DNA of 64,000 bases from Paenibacillus sp. PL91 (lineage in GTDB: Bacteria; Bacillota; Bacilli; Paenibacillales; Paenibacillaceae): contig NZ_JABBYG020000016.1 in NCBI RefSeq assembly GCF_012935325.2, positions 1 through 64,000 on the forward strand. Reading direction: 5' to 3'. A program made the position numbers and the translations under genes. Shown here one piece after another: positions 42,884-52,429 of the stretch (its first letter is position 1; every line of letters begins with the position of its first letter). The notes beneath the pieces were generated by a model that saw only the letters and a list, made by a program, of their open reading frames with translations, was not told where the DNA came from and searched no databases.

Positions 42884-43852
42884 ATGACACTTCAAATAGG
42901 TATTGTTGGGACAGGCTGGTTTGGCATGATGCATGCGGAGAAGCTGGCTAAGCTGGCTGGCATTAAGGTAGCGGGTTTCGTTGCGACGAGTCAGCAAAAA
43001 GCGGATTTGGCAGCACAGCGCTTCGATGGTGCACGCGGTTACGAATCTATCCATCATATGCTGGATGATCGGAAGCTCGATGCGGTGTACATATGCGTTC
43101 CGCCTTTCGCGCACGGTGAAATCGAGCATGCGCTTATTGAGCGAGGCATTCCTTTCCTAGTGGAGAAGCCTATAGGCGTGGACGAGCAGCTGCCTACGGC
43201 AATTTTGCAGGGGATTGAAGAGAAGAAGATTATCACATCAGTCGGATATCACTTCCGCTATATGGACGGCACCGACCGTGCAAGGGAGCTGCTTCGCGAT
43301 CGGACGGCACTTATGGCGCTTGGCTACTGGATGGGATCGATGCCAGGCGTTAGCTGGTGGCGCAAAATGGAAGGCTCAGGCGGACAATTCGTTGAGCAAA
43401 CGACGCATATCGTCGACTTGCTAAGATATACAGTAGGTGAAGTGAGCGAGGTTTATGCCGCTTATGGCGACCGTTACATGAGCAGCGTGGAGGAAGGCGT
43501 ATCCGTTCCCGATGTCGGAACCGTCACATTAAAGCTAGCAGGTGGCGCTGTGGCGACGATCAGCAATACATGCGCCATTCCGGCAGGAGATCGTGCTGGA
43601 CTGCATATATACACAAATAAAGGCGTGCTTGAGCTAGCGCATGGAGGGCTAATCGATACAGAAGCGGGACGCAGGACGGAATATGCCAATGATTCGGATC
43701 CTTATGAGCGTGAGAACGAAGCTTTCCTTCATGCCGTTAAGACAGGAGATACGTCTCGTATTCGCTCATCCTATGCGGATGCTGTGCTTACCCACCGAGT
43801 GACAATTGCTGCGAATGAATCTGCACGCACGGGACTGCCAGTGAAGCTATAA
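42884..43852 (+). CDS. Gfo/Idh/MocA family oxidoreductase
   Basis: A 322-residue member of the Gfo/Idh/MocA family. The N-terminal Rossmann motif is QIGIVGTGWFGMMHAEKL. The conserved EKP motif appears intact as FLVEKPIGVD (about residue 90). The GGQFVEQTTHIVDLLRYTVG segment is typical of the substrate-binding domain of this family. The sugar substrate is not known. I start at ATG 42884, where AAAGGGG is 8 nt upstream, rather than ATG 42866. It ends before the strong bidirectional terminator at 43868-43916. Confidence 0.87.
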   Translation: MTLQIGIVGTGWFGMMHAEKLAKLAGIKVAGFVATSQQKADLAAQRFDGARGYESIHHMLDDRKLDAVYICVPPFAHGEIEHALIERGIPFLVEKPIGVDEQLPTAILQGIEEKKIITSVGYHFRYMDGTDRARELLRDRTALMALGYWMGSMPGVSWWRKMEGSGGQFVEQTTHIVDLLRYTVGEVSEVYAAYGDRYMSSVEEGVSVPDVGTVTLKLAGGAVATISNTCAIPAGDRAGLHIYTNKGVLELAHGGLIDTEAGRRTEYANDSDPYERENEAFLHAVKTGDTSRIRSSYADAVLTHRVTIAANESARTGLPVKL

Positions 43853-43867
43853 ATAGCTGTTTTAACG

Positions 43868-43916
43868 AAAAAACCGATCATTTAGGCGCAATAAGCCTTG
43901 ATGATCGGTTTTTTTA
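43868..43916. terminator. Bidirectional terminator
   Basis: aaaaaaccgatcat (43868-43881) pairs with atgatcggttttttt (43901-43915) in a long stem between convergent genes. Confidence 0.9.
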
Positions 43917-45098
43917 TCTGCGTCTTCTTGGAGTGTGCATCCGTGTCTGAGGCTGCTCGTCCGCAGCAGCTGATGCTTGCTCCGAACGACTGGCTTTTGT
44001 GCGCTGAGATCTTTTTGGTCGAGAGGAGGATCCTTCCGCAACGATTTCCTTCGGATTGCGTCCATTGAGCAAGTCGCCGGTCCAGCCTTTCTTCCAGAGC
44101 CAAATGTACATGAAGAACGTAATTAATGCAATGCAGGATATCATCGCAGTAAAGCTCCATTTGTTCTCTTTGAATGGAAGAACCTCAAAGTTGACTCCCC
44201 AAATGCCGCCTATGATTGTAGCTGGAAGGAATAGCACCGTAAATATCGTCAGCGTTTTCATGATATCGTTGCCGCGGAAGTTTGAGATCGCGTCATCCAT
44301 CGAAATGAGTGTATCGATCTCCAAGGCGTAATGCTTCAGCAGCGCCTCGATTCTCTCGAGCTTATGCGTAATCCGCTTGAAGGTGTCCGTTTCGGTTAGC
44401 TCATCCATGAAAGCTTCCTTAGCGGCGCTATGCACCTCTCGGACCGGAATGAACAAATGGCTCCAATGCAGCAAATCATAGCGTCTCTCAAAAATAACAT
44501 CGATTAGACCAGTCCGATTCTCATTGCGCATCGTCGTTTCGAGCTCGCCGAGCCTTGTCTCGAAGCCGTCGAGCCCCTCATGGAACGTTTCTAGAATGAT
44601 GCTGAGCATAATAAATAGAGCTTCCGGCGCGGTCTCGCAGCTCTCAAACTTAGTCACATGCTCAATCGATTGAAGCCGCAAGGGCAGGCGCATATCATCG
44701 TGCATGGTAATCAGACGGTTCTTGCTTAGCCAAAAATGAAAGGGCTGAATGTCGGTTTGATCTTCCGTTACTTGGAACATGAGCGTCCCGTATAACAGCA
44801 TCTCAGCGTTTGATAAATCGCCAACCGATATATTATTGGTCCGTCTCCCCGCGCATTCATCGATCCAGGAAGCGCATCCTGGATAAAGCTGCTTCAACTC
44901 ATCCGTTTGCTGCTCAATGCTATCCTGCTCTATTTTTGAAATGGCTTTGACGGCTTTTTGTTCCTCGCGTGAAGACGTGGTCTGTCTTTGCGTATTTTTC
45001 CTGCTGGGCAAGGGTTCTTTCCTTACAGCCTGACCCTTCGCTTGCTGCAGCACATGCCATTCCCATCCTGCGGGATAGCGAAGCATCCGATGGATCAT
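43914..45098 (-). CDS. CorA-like divalent cation transporter with GVN motif
   Basis: A protein of about 394 residues with a long cytoplasmic domain and two C-terminal TM helices, the CorA layout. The loop between them, which holds the GMN selectivity motif in CorA, reads GIWGVNFEVLPF, so the central Met is Val. Related members with altered GMN can move other ions (as in ZntB) or act as efflux proteins. The C terminus is rich in Arg/Ser (SRSEQASAAADEQPQTRM). I start at ATG 45098 with a strong GGAGG 7 nt upstream. The frame extends to 45191 without a better site. Confidence 0.8.
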   Translation of the reverse strand: MIHRMLRYPAGWEWHVLQQAKGQAVRKEPLPSRKNTQRQTTSSREEQKAVKAISKIEQDSIEQQTDELKQLYPGCASWIDECAGRRTNNISVGDLSNAEMLLYGTLMFQVTEDQTDIQPFHFWLSKNRLITMHDDMRLPLRLQSIEHVTKFESCETAPEALFIMLSIILETFHEGLDGFETRLGELETTMRNENRTGLIDVIFERRYDLLHWSHLFIPVREVHSAAKEAFMDELTETDTFKRITHKLERIEALLKHYALEIDTLISMDDAISNFRGNDIMKTLTIFTVLFLPATIIGGIWGVNFEVLPFKENKWSFTAMISCIALITFFMYIWLWKKGWTGDLLNGRNPKEIVAEGSSSRPKRSQRTKASRSEQASAAADEQPQTRMHTPRRRR

Positions 45099-45352
45099 CG
45101 CTTTGCCTCCTGCTTGTCCGATTTTCCAATATCTATTTTCCATCATACCGCGAACTGCAGGGCAGCACAACCTGCTCAGCGGATTAGACAATCCCTTTAC
45201 GCATTCATGCCATAAACCAACAAAATACGACTTATTCCGTCAAAAACAGGGCATACCAAGATTAGCTTGTCTCATAAGACTGCTTATGCTTGCCAAGCGG
45301 CCACATGGCAATTCGCTTTTGCATACGCAAAGGCTCTCAGGAGGGAACATTC

Positions 45353-45907
45353 ATGGCAAGAAAAATAGGAATATTCGATACAGAGCAGCAAGCAATAACG
45401 GCAATAGAGCAGCTAGAGCAAGCTGGTTTCGTCAAAGGCGAGCTCAAGGTGCTGGCGAAGGATTCCTATCATTCCCGTCGCATAGAAGCAGAGAGCGACG
45501 TCCATGTCGACGAGCTCGGCGAGCTTGAGGATATGCCGGATCGCCAAGGGCTTGGCGTTCTGGGCATGGCTGCAGCGTCCGGATTTGGCGGAGTTGGCGT
45601 CAATGCCGTTTATGGAGTAGCAGGCTATGGATCAGCGCCTTATATCGCAGGAGGTTATCCATTTGCAGCAGCTATGCTGCTTGGTGATGATGAACATAGC
45701 GATACGCTGCAAGCGCTGGGACTAGACGACGATGAAGCAAAGGTATGTAGTCAGGCGTTGCAAAGCGGATCATTAGTCGTAATCGTAGAAACCGATGAAA
45801 GCAAAACGTTGTTCGATAAGGACGGCGGACCCGATTTATCGAGATTAGGCGCAGCAGAGGCCGTCTTTCGTACATGCAATGCTTCGTCCATAGCAGATGG
45901 AGCCTAG
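45353..45907 (+). CDS. General stress protein 17M-like (YflT-type) protein
   Basis: A 184-residue protein with an N-terminal YflT/general stress protein 17M domain (RKIGIFDTEQQAITAIEQLE, then GFVKGELKVLAKD). The centre is rich in Gly/Ala (LGMAAASGFGGVGVNAVYG). The C-terminal half carries an acidic stretch. It is soluble and stress-associated by family only. The start is ATG 45353 with AGGAGGG 6-7 nt upstream. The 250 bp upstream hold no clear sigma-B promoter that I can see. A terminator follows. Confidence 0.82.
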   Translation: MARKIGIFDTEQQAITAIEQLEQAGFVKGELKVLAKDSYHSRRIEAESDVHVDELGELEDMPDRQGLGVLGMAAASGFGGVGVNAVYGVAGYGSAPYIAGGYPFAAAMLLGDDEHSDTLQALGLDDDEAKVCSQALQSGSLVVIVETDESKTLFDKDGGPDLSRLGAAEAVFRTCNASSIADGA

Positions 45908-45942
45908 TGTCCCATACCCCGGACGCACATCTATATAATAGG

Positions 45943-46003
45943 AAGAAGCCTCATGTTTCGCGCCGCGAATTCCGTGCGACCGGAAGAGGCTTCTTATTTT
46001 TAT
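45943..46003. terminator. Terminator between convergent genes
   Basis: aagaagcctc (45943-45952) pairs with gaggcttctt (45986-45995), followed by atttttat. It lies at the junction of the stress protein gene and the minus-strand oxidoreductase gene. Confidence 0.8.
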
Positions 46004-47229
46004 ACACTAGAAAGCGATTTGCGATCCAGCTTAACGATATCCGTTAAAGGATGGGCATCTCCGCGAATAAGGTCACGGAGCAGTTGGGCTGCGATCATGC
46101 CGTACACAGAACCGTTTCCCCCATAACCTAAGCTGTAATAGACGTTCTTCCATGCCGGGTCGACACCTATAAAAGGCAAATTGTCTCGCGACTCCCCAAA
46201 GGTGGCACTCCATTCGAATTCAATAGGAGCTTGCAGCTTGGGAAACAAAGCCATTAAACGCTCGTGCAGCTTATTTGACCGTTTGGCTCTTTCTTGTTCA
46301 CTCCGCAGCGGCTTTTCCGAGTCCTCATCCAAGCCTCCGATAACGACGCGTCCGTCAAGTGTCGTGCGCATATATAAATAAGGACGAGCTGTTTCCCATA
46401 TCAGAAACCGGTCATGCCAGCTTTGAAGGGTTGGCTGAACGCTGGTGACAAGCGCGAAGGAGCGGTTTAATTCTGACTTGATAAGCTTGCCGCGAAGCTC
46501 CTCCGGTTCATAACCGATGGCATATACGACATGCTCTGCTTCGATCTCATAGCCATCCGCGGTACGCAGACGATGAAGGCCGCTTGGGAGCGTATCATGC
46601 GCGACGATATCGGTTTGCTCATGGATCTCAAGTCCTGCATCAGCAGCGGCATTCGCAACACAGTTAACGAATTGAAAAGGATTTACCTCAGCATCGCCGT
46701 GCGAAACGATTGCGCCCGATTTTCGGAACGAGAAATGATTCATGATGTCATCCGGCGACCAAAATTCAACATCTAGGCCGCAAGCCTTAAGCGCTTCGTA
46801 TTCCTTTTTAAGCTTGGGCAAATCCTGTTCGGTCGAAGCATAATAAAGACTGCTTCTTCTTCTGAAACCGACATCGACCGAGAGTGATTCGGCCGTCTTC
46901 TCGAGCATATTGACGGCGTCCTTGCATGCCCGGTAGAAGGCTTGCGCATCCTGCTTCCCGATTTGCTCGATTAAATCGCATAGCATAATATCGTTGGAAA
47001 ACTGAATCATACCGGTATTCGCAGAGGTGCTTCCGCCTGCTACCTGACCGCGTTCAAGCATGATAGCCGAAAGTCCGCTGCCATTGAAGACAGAGCCGCA
47101 GATCGTTCCGGACATGCCCCCTCCGATAATGGCAACTTGAGTTTTTTTGTTTTGCCGCAGAGGTTCAAATTCCCTGGTATGATCCAGTGTACCCGGCCAA
47201 TATAGGTTGCCGGTATGCAGCTCTTTCAT
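46000..47229 (-). CDS. FAD-dependent oxidoreductase (DadA/glycine oxidase-like)
   Basis: A 409-residue FAD-dependent oxidoreductase of the DAO type. The dinucleotide-binding motif is VAIIGGGMSGTICGSVFNGSG (GxGxxG), followed by AGGSTSANTGMIQFS. Near the C terminus, FIGVDPAWKNVYYSLGYGGN reads like the second FAD contact of this family. It probably oxidises an amine or amino acid, giving H2O2 or reducing quinone. The substrate is not clear. The ATG lies at 47229. The next gene upstream on the same strand is an AraC-type regulator 78 bp away, which may control it or the gal genes. Confidence 0.85.
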   Translation of the reverse strand: MKELHTGNLYWPGTLDHTREFEPLRQNKKTQVAIIGGGMSGTICGSVFNGSGLSAIMLERGQVAGGSTSANTGMIQFSNDIMLCDLIEQIGKQDAQAFYRACKDAVNMLEKTAESLSVDVGFRRRSSLYYASTEQDLPKLKKEYEALKACGLDVEFWSPDDIMNHFSFRKSGAIVSHGDAEVNPFQFVNCVANAAADAGLEIHEQTDIVAHDTLPSGLHRLRTADGYEIEAEHVVYAIGYEPEELRGKLIKSELNRSFALVTSVQPTLQSWHDRFLIWETARPYLYMRTTLDGRVVIGGLDEDSEKPLRSEQERAKRSNKLHERLMALFPKLQAPIEFEWSATFGESRDNLPFIGVDPAWKNVYYSLGYGGNGSVYGMIAAQLLRDLIRGDAHPLTDIVKLDRKSLSSV

Positions 47230-47307
47230 AGGTCATCACTCCCTACGATAGTATTACCCGAATTTAAGAATATGAAGCGATGGTTTGTCGATACTAACTG
47301 AGCTTTG

Positions 47308-48177
47308 TTATTCCCCTAAACCTCTCATGGCCTCGCGATAGGAGGTGGGAGACTGTCCATGCAGACGCCGAAATTGCTTGGAGAAATAAAGAGCGTCCTG
47401 CAGTCCGACGGATGCGGAAATTTGCTCTATCGTCAGCTCTGGACGCTCGCGAAGCATGCGGCGCGCTTTGTCGATACGGAGCTTAAGCAGAAACGTGACA
47501 GGCGATACGCCGGTTCGCTGCTTAAACAAGCGTGACAAGTACGCTCTATTATAGCCAAGCGATTCTGCCATTTGCTCGATAGAGACGGGGTGGGCATACT
47601 GCGTCGATAAGTAGTGTACGACCTGCTGGAGCAAATGGTCGCCCTCTGCCTGCGCGGTACGAAACGAGCTGCCGCTCTGGGCATGCAGTAAGCTCTTGTA
47701 TTCGGCCAGCAGCAGATGCAAGTAACCGGCTGCCCGCATATCCGCCGCCGCGCCGCCGCGCCTAAACGTTTCATAAATCTGCCGGAATAGGACGGCCGCT
47801 CGCCGCTTATCCGAGCCGAAGACGACCTGCTGCTCCGCTGCAAAGCCCGCTGAAGAGACGAGCTCCGCTGACTGCATGCCATTAAAGGCGACCCAGCGAT
47901 ACCGCCATGGTTCATCGCTATCGGACTCATAGCTGATCAGCTGCTCCGGCTCGATCAGAAACGTGTGGCCCGCGCGCAGCTCATGCCTTATGCCATCGCA
48001 AATAAAATGGCCTTTGCCGCTCAGCACGATATGCATCAAATAGAAATCGTAAACCTTCGGGCCAAGCCGGTGGAGAGGCTTCGTCTGGCTCTCGCCGGCA
48101 AACAATACGTTTAGGGGCGCGCGCTCGTCACTGCTGATTATCGGATTGGAGGCTACCGTATACATATCCTGCTGCAT
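47308..48177 (-). CDS. AraC-family transcriptional regulator
   Basis: A 289-residue regulator with an N-terminal cupin-type ligand pocket (VYDFYLMHIVLSGKGHFICD) and a C-terminal AraC double helix-turn-helix (about residues 190-285, QMAESLGYNRAYLSRLFK and LQDALYFSKQFRRLHGQSPT). The arrangement is like the sugar-responsive regulators of gal/mel/rhamnose genes. It is divergent from galK across a 204-bp gap, so galactose-pathway control is likely. The inducer is unknown. Confidence 0.9.
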   Translation of the reverse strand: MQQDMYTVASNPIISSDERAPLNVLFAGESQTKPLHRLGPKVYDFYLMHIVLSGKGHFICDGIRHELRAGHTFLIEPEQLISYESDSDEPWRYRWVAFNGMQSAELVSSAGFAAEQQVVFGSDKRRAAVLFRQIYETFRRGGAAADMRAAGYLHLLLAEYKSLLHAQSGSSFRTAQAEGDHLLQQVVHYLSTQYAHPVSIEQMAESLGYNRAYLSRLFKQRTGVSPVTFLLKLRIDKARRMLRERPELTIEQISASVGLQDALYFSKQFRRLHGQSPTSYREAMRGLGE

Positions 48178-48381
48178 TTTACTTTACACCTGCTTTATAT
48201 TCGAATGGAAATGAGGTCAAATGTAGCATTTGCACTATCATAGCATGTCTCAAGTTCATAAGTTAAGTCACATTAATCCATATAATAAGCACTTAGCGCC
48301 ATTTCGTTTTGCAGATGGCTGCCTTATACTGAAGTTGAAAACAAACCATTCCAAATTGACAAAAAAGGAACGTGATAGCAA

Positions 48382-49554
48382 ATGGCAAACATTGACGCGC
48401 TAACACAGCAATTTATACAGCAATACGGCGGAGACGCGAGCGACATCGCTGTATTCCATGCTCCAGGCCGTGTAAACCTGATCGGCGAGCACACCGACTA
48501 TAACGGCGGTTACGTTTTTCCGGCCGCATTAACATTTGGTACAACGCTGCTTATCCGCAAGCGCACTGATCATCAGCTGGGACTTTCAACGACCAACTTC
48601 CCGGCTTCGAAGCGCTTTTCTCTGGATACCATCGTATATGACGAGGCCGACGACTGGATGAACTATCCGAAGGGTATCGTCTATGAGCTTCAGCAAAGCG
48701 GCGTGCAATTCAGCAGCGGATATGACCTGCTTTACCACGGTGAAATCCCGAACGGCGCCGGACTATCCTCATCTGCTTCCATTGAAGTCGTAACGGCTTA
48801 TGCGCTTCAAGCGCTTGAAGGGCTGCCGATAGATACGGTAAAAATCGCTTTGCTCTCGCAAAAATCGGAAAATGAGTTCAACGGCGTGCAATGCGGGATC
48901 ATGGATCAATTCGCGGTTGCAAACGGCAAAAAGGATCACGCGATTTTGCTCATGTGCGATACGCTTGAGTACGAGCTTGTGCCATTCGACTCGGGCAGCT
49001 ACAAGCTAGTGATCGGCAATACGAATAAGCGCCGCGGCCTTGTTGACTCCGCTTATAACGAGCGCCGAGCGCAGTGCGAGCAAGCAGTAGTGGATTTGCA
49101 AGAAGCATTCCCAGAGATCACGCTTCTTGGTCAAATCAATTTGGAGCAATTCAATTCCGCGAAGCACCTGATCAAGGATGAGACCGTTAGAAAACGCGCT
49201 CAGCATGTCGTGGAAGAAATCGACCGGGTACTGCAATCGATCAAAGCGCTGAAAGAGAATGACCTCGTACAATTCGGACAGCTGATGAATGGATCGCATG
49301 ATTCGCTGCGCGATCTTTACGAAGTAACGGGCGCCGAGCTTGATGCAATGGTTGCGGCGGCTCGTCAAGTGCCGGGCGTGCTTGGCTCGCGCATGACAGG
49401 AGCAGGCTTTGGGGGCTGCACGGTTTCTCTTGTACATGAGGATAGCGTTGAAGCGTTCCAGGAAGAGGTTGGACGCAAATATAACGAAGCGACTGGCTTA
49501 ACGGCTGACTTCTATGTATGCACGATCGGCAATGGCGTAGAGCGTCTCGTATAA
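48382..49554 (+). CDS. galK: Galactokinase
   Basis: A 390-residue GHMP kinase. The galactokinase signature GRVNLIGEHTDYNGG is at the expected N-terminal position, followed by the ATP loop GAGLSSSASIEV (about residue 129). SRMTGAGFGGC near the C terminus is the third GHMP motif. The enzyme phosphorylates alpha-D-galactose at C1 with ATP, the first step of the Leloir pathway. AAGGAA is 11 nt before the ATG. It leads galK-galE-galT on one strand. Confidence 0.97.
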   Translation: MANIDALTQQFIQQYGGDASDIAVFHAPGRVNLIGEHTDYNGGYVFPAALTFGTTLLIRKRTDHQLGLSTTNFPASKRFSLDTIVYDEADDWMNYPKGIVYELQQSGVQFSSGYDLLYHGEIPNGAGLSSSASIEVVTAYALQALEGLPIDTVKIALLSQKSENEFNGVQCGIMDQFAVANGKKDHAILLMCDTLEYELVPFDSGSYKLVIGNTNKRRGLVDSAYNERRAQCEQAVVDLQEAFPEITLLGQINLEQFNSAKHLIKDETVRKRAQHVVEEIDRVLQSIKALKENDLVQFGQLMNGSHDSLRDLYEVTGAELDAMVAAARQVPGVLGSRMTGAGFGGCTVSLVHEDSVEAFQEEVGRKYNEATGLTADFYVCTIGNGVERLV

Positions 49555-49599
49555 AAAACAAACAAAAAGCAATAACCATATGGAGAGGGGAAATGAAAC

Positions 49600-50586
49600 A
49601 TGGCAGTATTAGTAACCGGGGGAGCAGGCTATATCGGCTCGCATGCGGTAGCGGCATTGCAGGAGCGCGGCGAAGAGATTGTGATCGTCGACAATTTGCA
49701 GCAGGGACATCGCGAGGCTTTGCTTGGAGGCAAACTGTATGTGGGAGATCTTCGTGACGCAGACTTCATGGATACCGTCTTCCAAGAAAATGAAATTGAC
49801 GCGGTCATTCACTTTGCGGCAAATTCACTCGTCGGCGAGAGCATGAAGGACCCAGGCAAATATTATCACAACAACGTATTCGGAACGCTTTGCCTGCTCG
49901 AGAAAATGAATGAATACGATGTTCGCAAAATCGTCTTCTCATCAACAGCCGCAACCTACGGCGAGCCGGAAAATGTGCCAATCGACGAGTATGACCGCAC
50001 GCTTCCGACCAATGCCTATGGCGAAACGAAGCTGGCGATGGAAAAAATGATGAAATGGTTTGATGTCGCGCATAATATCAAGTTCGTATCGCTCCGTTAT
50101 TTCAACGCGGCAGGCGCGCATGAGAGCGGCAAGATCGGCGAGGATCACAGCCCCGAGACGCATCTGATTCCTATCGTGCTGCAAGCAGCGCTTGGCCAGC
50201 GTCCGCATATCTCCGTATTCGGAGAAGATTATGAGACGCCGGACGGCACTTGCATCCGTGACTATATCCACGTCAGCGACCTCGCAGACGCGCATGTGCT
50301 TGCGGTGGATCGTCTTCGCAGCGGCGCGGAGAGCGCTGTATACAATTTAGGGAACGGAACGGGCTTCTCGGTGAAGCAAGTCATCGATATCGCGCGTGCC
50401 GTTACCGGCAAAGAAATTCCGGCCGTGTTCGAAGCACGCCGTGTCGGTGACCCTGCCATCCTTGTCGCATCATCGGATCGCGCCCGCAAGGAGCTAGGCT
50501 GGAATCCGAAGCGCGATAAGCTGGAGGATATTATTAAGAGCGCTTGGGGCTGGCATGAGGCCAACCCAAATGGCTACAACGGCTAA
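49600..50586 (+). CDS. galE: UDP-glucose 4-epimerase
   Basis: A 328-residue short-chain dehydrogenase/epimerase. The NAD-binding VLVTGGAGYIGSH is at the N terminus. The catalytic pair is Ser in SSTAATYG and Tyr-Lys in TNAYGETK. It interconverts UDP-galactose and UDP-glucose. It is 45 bp after galK and 32 bp before galT, in the same direction. It can also supply UDP-galactose for polymers. Confidence 0.97.
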   Translation: MAVLVTGGAGYIGSHAVAALQERGEEIVIVDNLQQGHREALLGGKLYVGDLRDADFMDTVFQENEIDAVIHFAANSLVGESMKDPGKYYHNNVFGTLCLLEKMNEYDVRKIVFSSTAATYGEPENVPIDEYDRTLPTNAYGETKLAMEKMMKWFDVAHNIKFVSLRYFNAAGAHESGKIGEDHSPETHLIPIVLQAALGQRPHISVFGEDYETPDGTCIRDYIHVSDLADAHVLAVDRLRSGAESAVYNLGNGTGFSVKQVIDIARAVTGKEIPAVFEARRVGDPAILVASSDRARKELGWNPKRDKLEDIIKSAWGWHEANPNGYNG

Positions 50587-50618
50587 ATTCGCCGTTTAAC
50601 GGAAAGGAGCTGCATCAC

Positions 50619-52208
50619 GTGGCAAATGAACAACAAGTGACATCAGCAAACGATGCGTTGATTCTTATAGAACGGCTTCTGCAGTTCGCATCGCAGCGCA
50701 AGCTGCTGAACGGCCAGCTGGATACCCATGCAGCAAGGAACGAACTGCTGAGCTTGTTCGGCTTTACGGAGCCCTATGAGGGCGAGGTAGCGGAGGAGAG
50801 CCTGGAGAGCGCTGTTGTGCTGCTTGAGCCATTGCTCGATTACGGCTTTGCCATCGGCTTGATCCCAGATAATACGACGACTTACCGCGATCTGCTTGAT
50901 GCTCGCATTATGGGCTTGCTATTGCCGCGTCCTTCCGAAGCCAGCGCTGCGTTCTCGCGCCAGATGAAGGAGGAAGGGCTGCAGGCGGCAACGAATGCCT
51001 TCTACAATCTAAGCATCGATTCCAATTACATCCGAATGGACCGCATCCGCAAAAACCTGTACTGGCTGCATGAGACGGAATTCGGCAGCCTCGAGATTAC
51101 GATCAACCTATCGAAGCCCGAGAAGGACCCGAAGGAAATCGCGCTGCTCAAAACGATGCCTCAGGCTAAGTATCCAAAGTGCTTGCTATGTATCGAAAAT
51201 GTGGGTTATGCAGGCCGTCCCGATCATCCTGCGCGGCAAAACCTGCGCGTACTGCCGCTGACGCTGCAAAATGAGCAATGGTTTTTCCAATATTCGCCTT
51301 ACGTATACTACAACGAGCACAGCATTATTTTCAAAGGCGCCCACGAGCCAATGGTTATTTCCCATTCATCCTTCGCGCGTCTGCTGGACTTCGTTGAGCA
51401 ATTTCCGCATTATTTCATCGGCTCTAACGCCGATTTGCCGATCGTTGGCGGCTCGATTCTAAGCCATGACCATTTCCAAGGCGGTCGCCATGTGTTCCCG
51501 ATGGAGGCTGCCTCTACAGATGCACAATTTGTTGATGCGAAGCTTCCAGGCGTTCGCTTTGGCATCGTCAATTGGCCAATGTCCGTCGTTCGGGTTAACG
51601 GTACATCAAAGGCTGACGTTCTTAGCGCCGCTTGCCGTATTCTGGATGAATGGCGCGACTACAGCGACGCTTCTGCGGAGGTGCTTGCTTTTACCGAGCA
51701 ATCAGACGGAACCCTTGTGCCGCATAACACGATCACGCCGATTGCTCGTTTGCGGGATAACGGCGAGTACGAGGTGGATTTGGTGCTGCGCAACAACCGC
51801 ACGAGCGAGGAGCATCCGGACGGTATATTCCATCCGCATCAGCATTTGCATCATGTGAAGAAGGAAAACATCGGCTTGATCGAAGTGATGGGCCTTGCGG
51901 TATTGCCGGGCCGGTTGAAGGAGGAGCTGGAGCAAATTGCAGCTTATTTGACCGGCGTATCGTCGGCAGATGCTGAGGAGCTTCAAGATGCCACGCATCC
52001 TCTCCATAAACATGGGGCTTGGATCTTATCGCTTACCGAGCGCTTCGGCACGTCTAACACGGCTGAACAGGCTAAAACGATCGTGGAATCCGAAACCGGA
52101 GGCAAGTTTCTTGAGGTGCTGAAGGATGCAGGCGTGTATAAGCGCACGGCAGCCGGCGCCGAAGCCTTTGAACGCTTCCTGACATCTATTGGGCTTCAAC
52201 GAGCATAA
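50619..52208 (+). CDS. galT: UDP-glucose-hexose-1-phosphate uridylyltransferase, class II
   Basis: A 529-residue class II GalT, the long Firmicute type with no clear similarity to E. coli GalT. SHDHFQGGRH (about residue 285) is the histidine motif that carries the uridylyl group, and a second phrase GIFHPHQHLHHVKKENIG (about 405) is a family hallmark. It exchanges UMP between UDP-glucose and galactose-1-phosphate. GGAAAGGAG precedes the GTG/ATG region. It ends the galactose operon, with a hairpin at 52229-52282. Confidence 0.95.
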   Translation: MANEQQVTSANDALILIERLLQFASQRKLLNGQLDTHAARNELLSLFGFTEPYEGEVAEESLESAVVLLEPLLDYGFAIGLIPDNTTTYRDLLDARIMGLLLPRPSEASAAFSRQMKEEGLQAATNAFYNLSIDSNYIRMDRIRKNLYWLHETEFGSLEITINLSKPEKDPKEIALLKTMPQAKYPKCLLCIENVGYAGRPDHPARQNLRVLPLTLQNEQWFFQYSPYVYYNEHSIIFKGAHEPMVISHSSFARLLDFVEQFPHYFIGSNADLPIVGGSILSHDHFQGGRHVFPMEAASTDAQFVDAKLPGVRFGIVNWPMSVVRVNGTSKADVLSAACRILDEWRDYSDASAEVLAFTEQSDGTLVPHNTITPIARLRDNGEYEVDLVLRNNRTSEEHPDGIFHPHQHLHHVKKENIGLIEVMGLAVLPGRLKEELEQIAAYLTGVSSADAEELQDATHPLHKHGAWILSLTERFGTSNTAEQAKTIVESETGGKFLEVLKDAGVYKRTAAGAEAFERFLTSIGLQRA

Positions 52209-52228
52209 AATAATAGGACAAAGCAGAG

Positions 52229-52282
52229 CCTCCATCAACGCTGAACGCAAAGCGGATTGAATGGGGGTTTTCCGCTTTTAAG
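52229..52282 (+). terminator. Terminator of the gal operon
   Basis: aaagcgga (52249-52256) pairs with tccgcttt (52271-52278). An overlapping alternative pairs cctccat with atggggg. It is followed by taagccgctttttat. Confidence 0.6.
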
Positions 52283-52429
52283 CCGCTTTTTATAAATGAA
52301 TGATAATTTGCAATGTGAAATTATATTAATTTGTAAACAGCCAAAATTTATGGTATTTTTTATATAATAAAAAAATCTTTTTGAATTATTATATCATTAC
52401 TCTATAAACTATTTCGCGGAGGGGTCAAG

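Noticed and set aside
47284-47293. TTTGTCGATA, a possible Spo0A box between the oxidoreductase and AraC genes
   Set aside because: It matches only 8 of 10 positions and is a single site with no partner or conserved spacing.
48178-48381. Catabolite-responsive element for galK
   Set aside because: I looked for a TGWAANCGNTNWCA-type site in the galK promoter region and did not find a convincing one.
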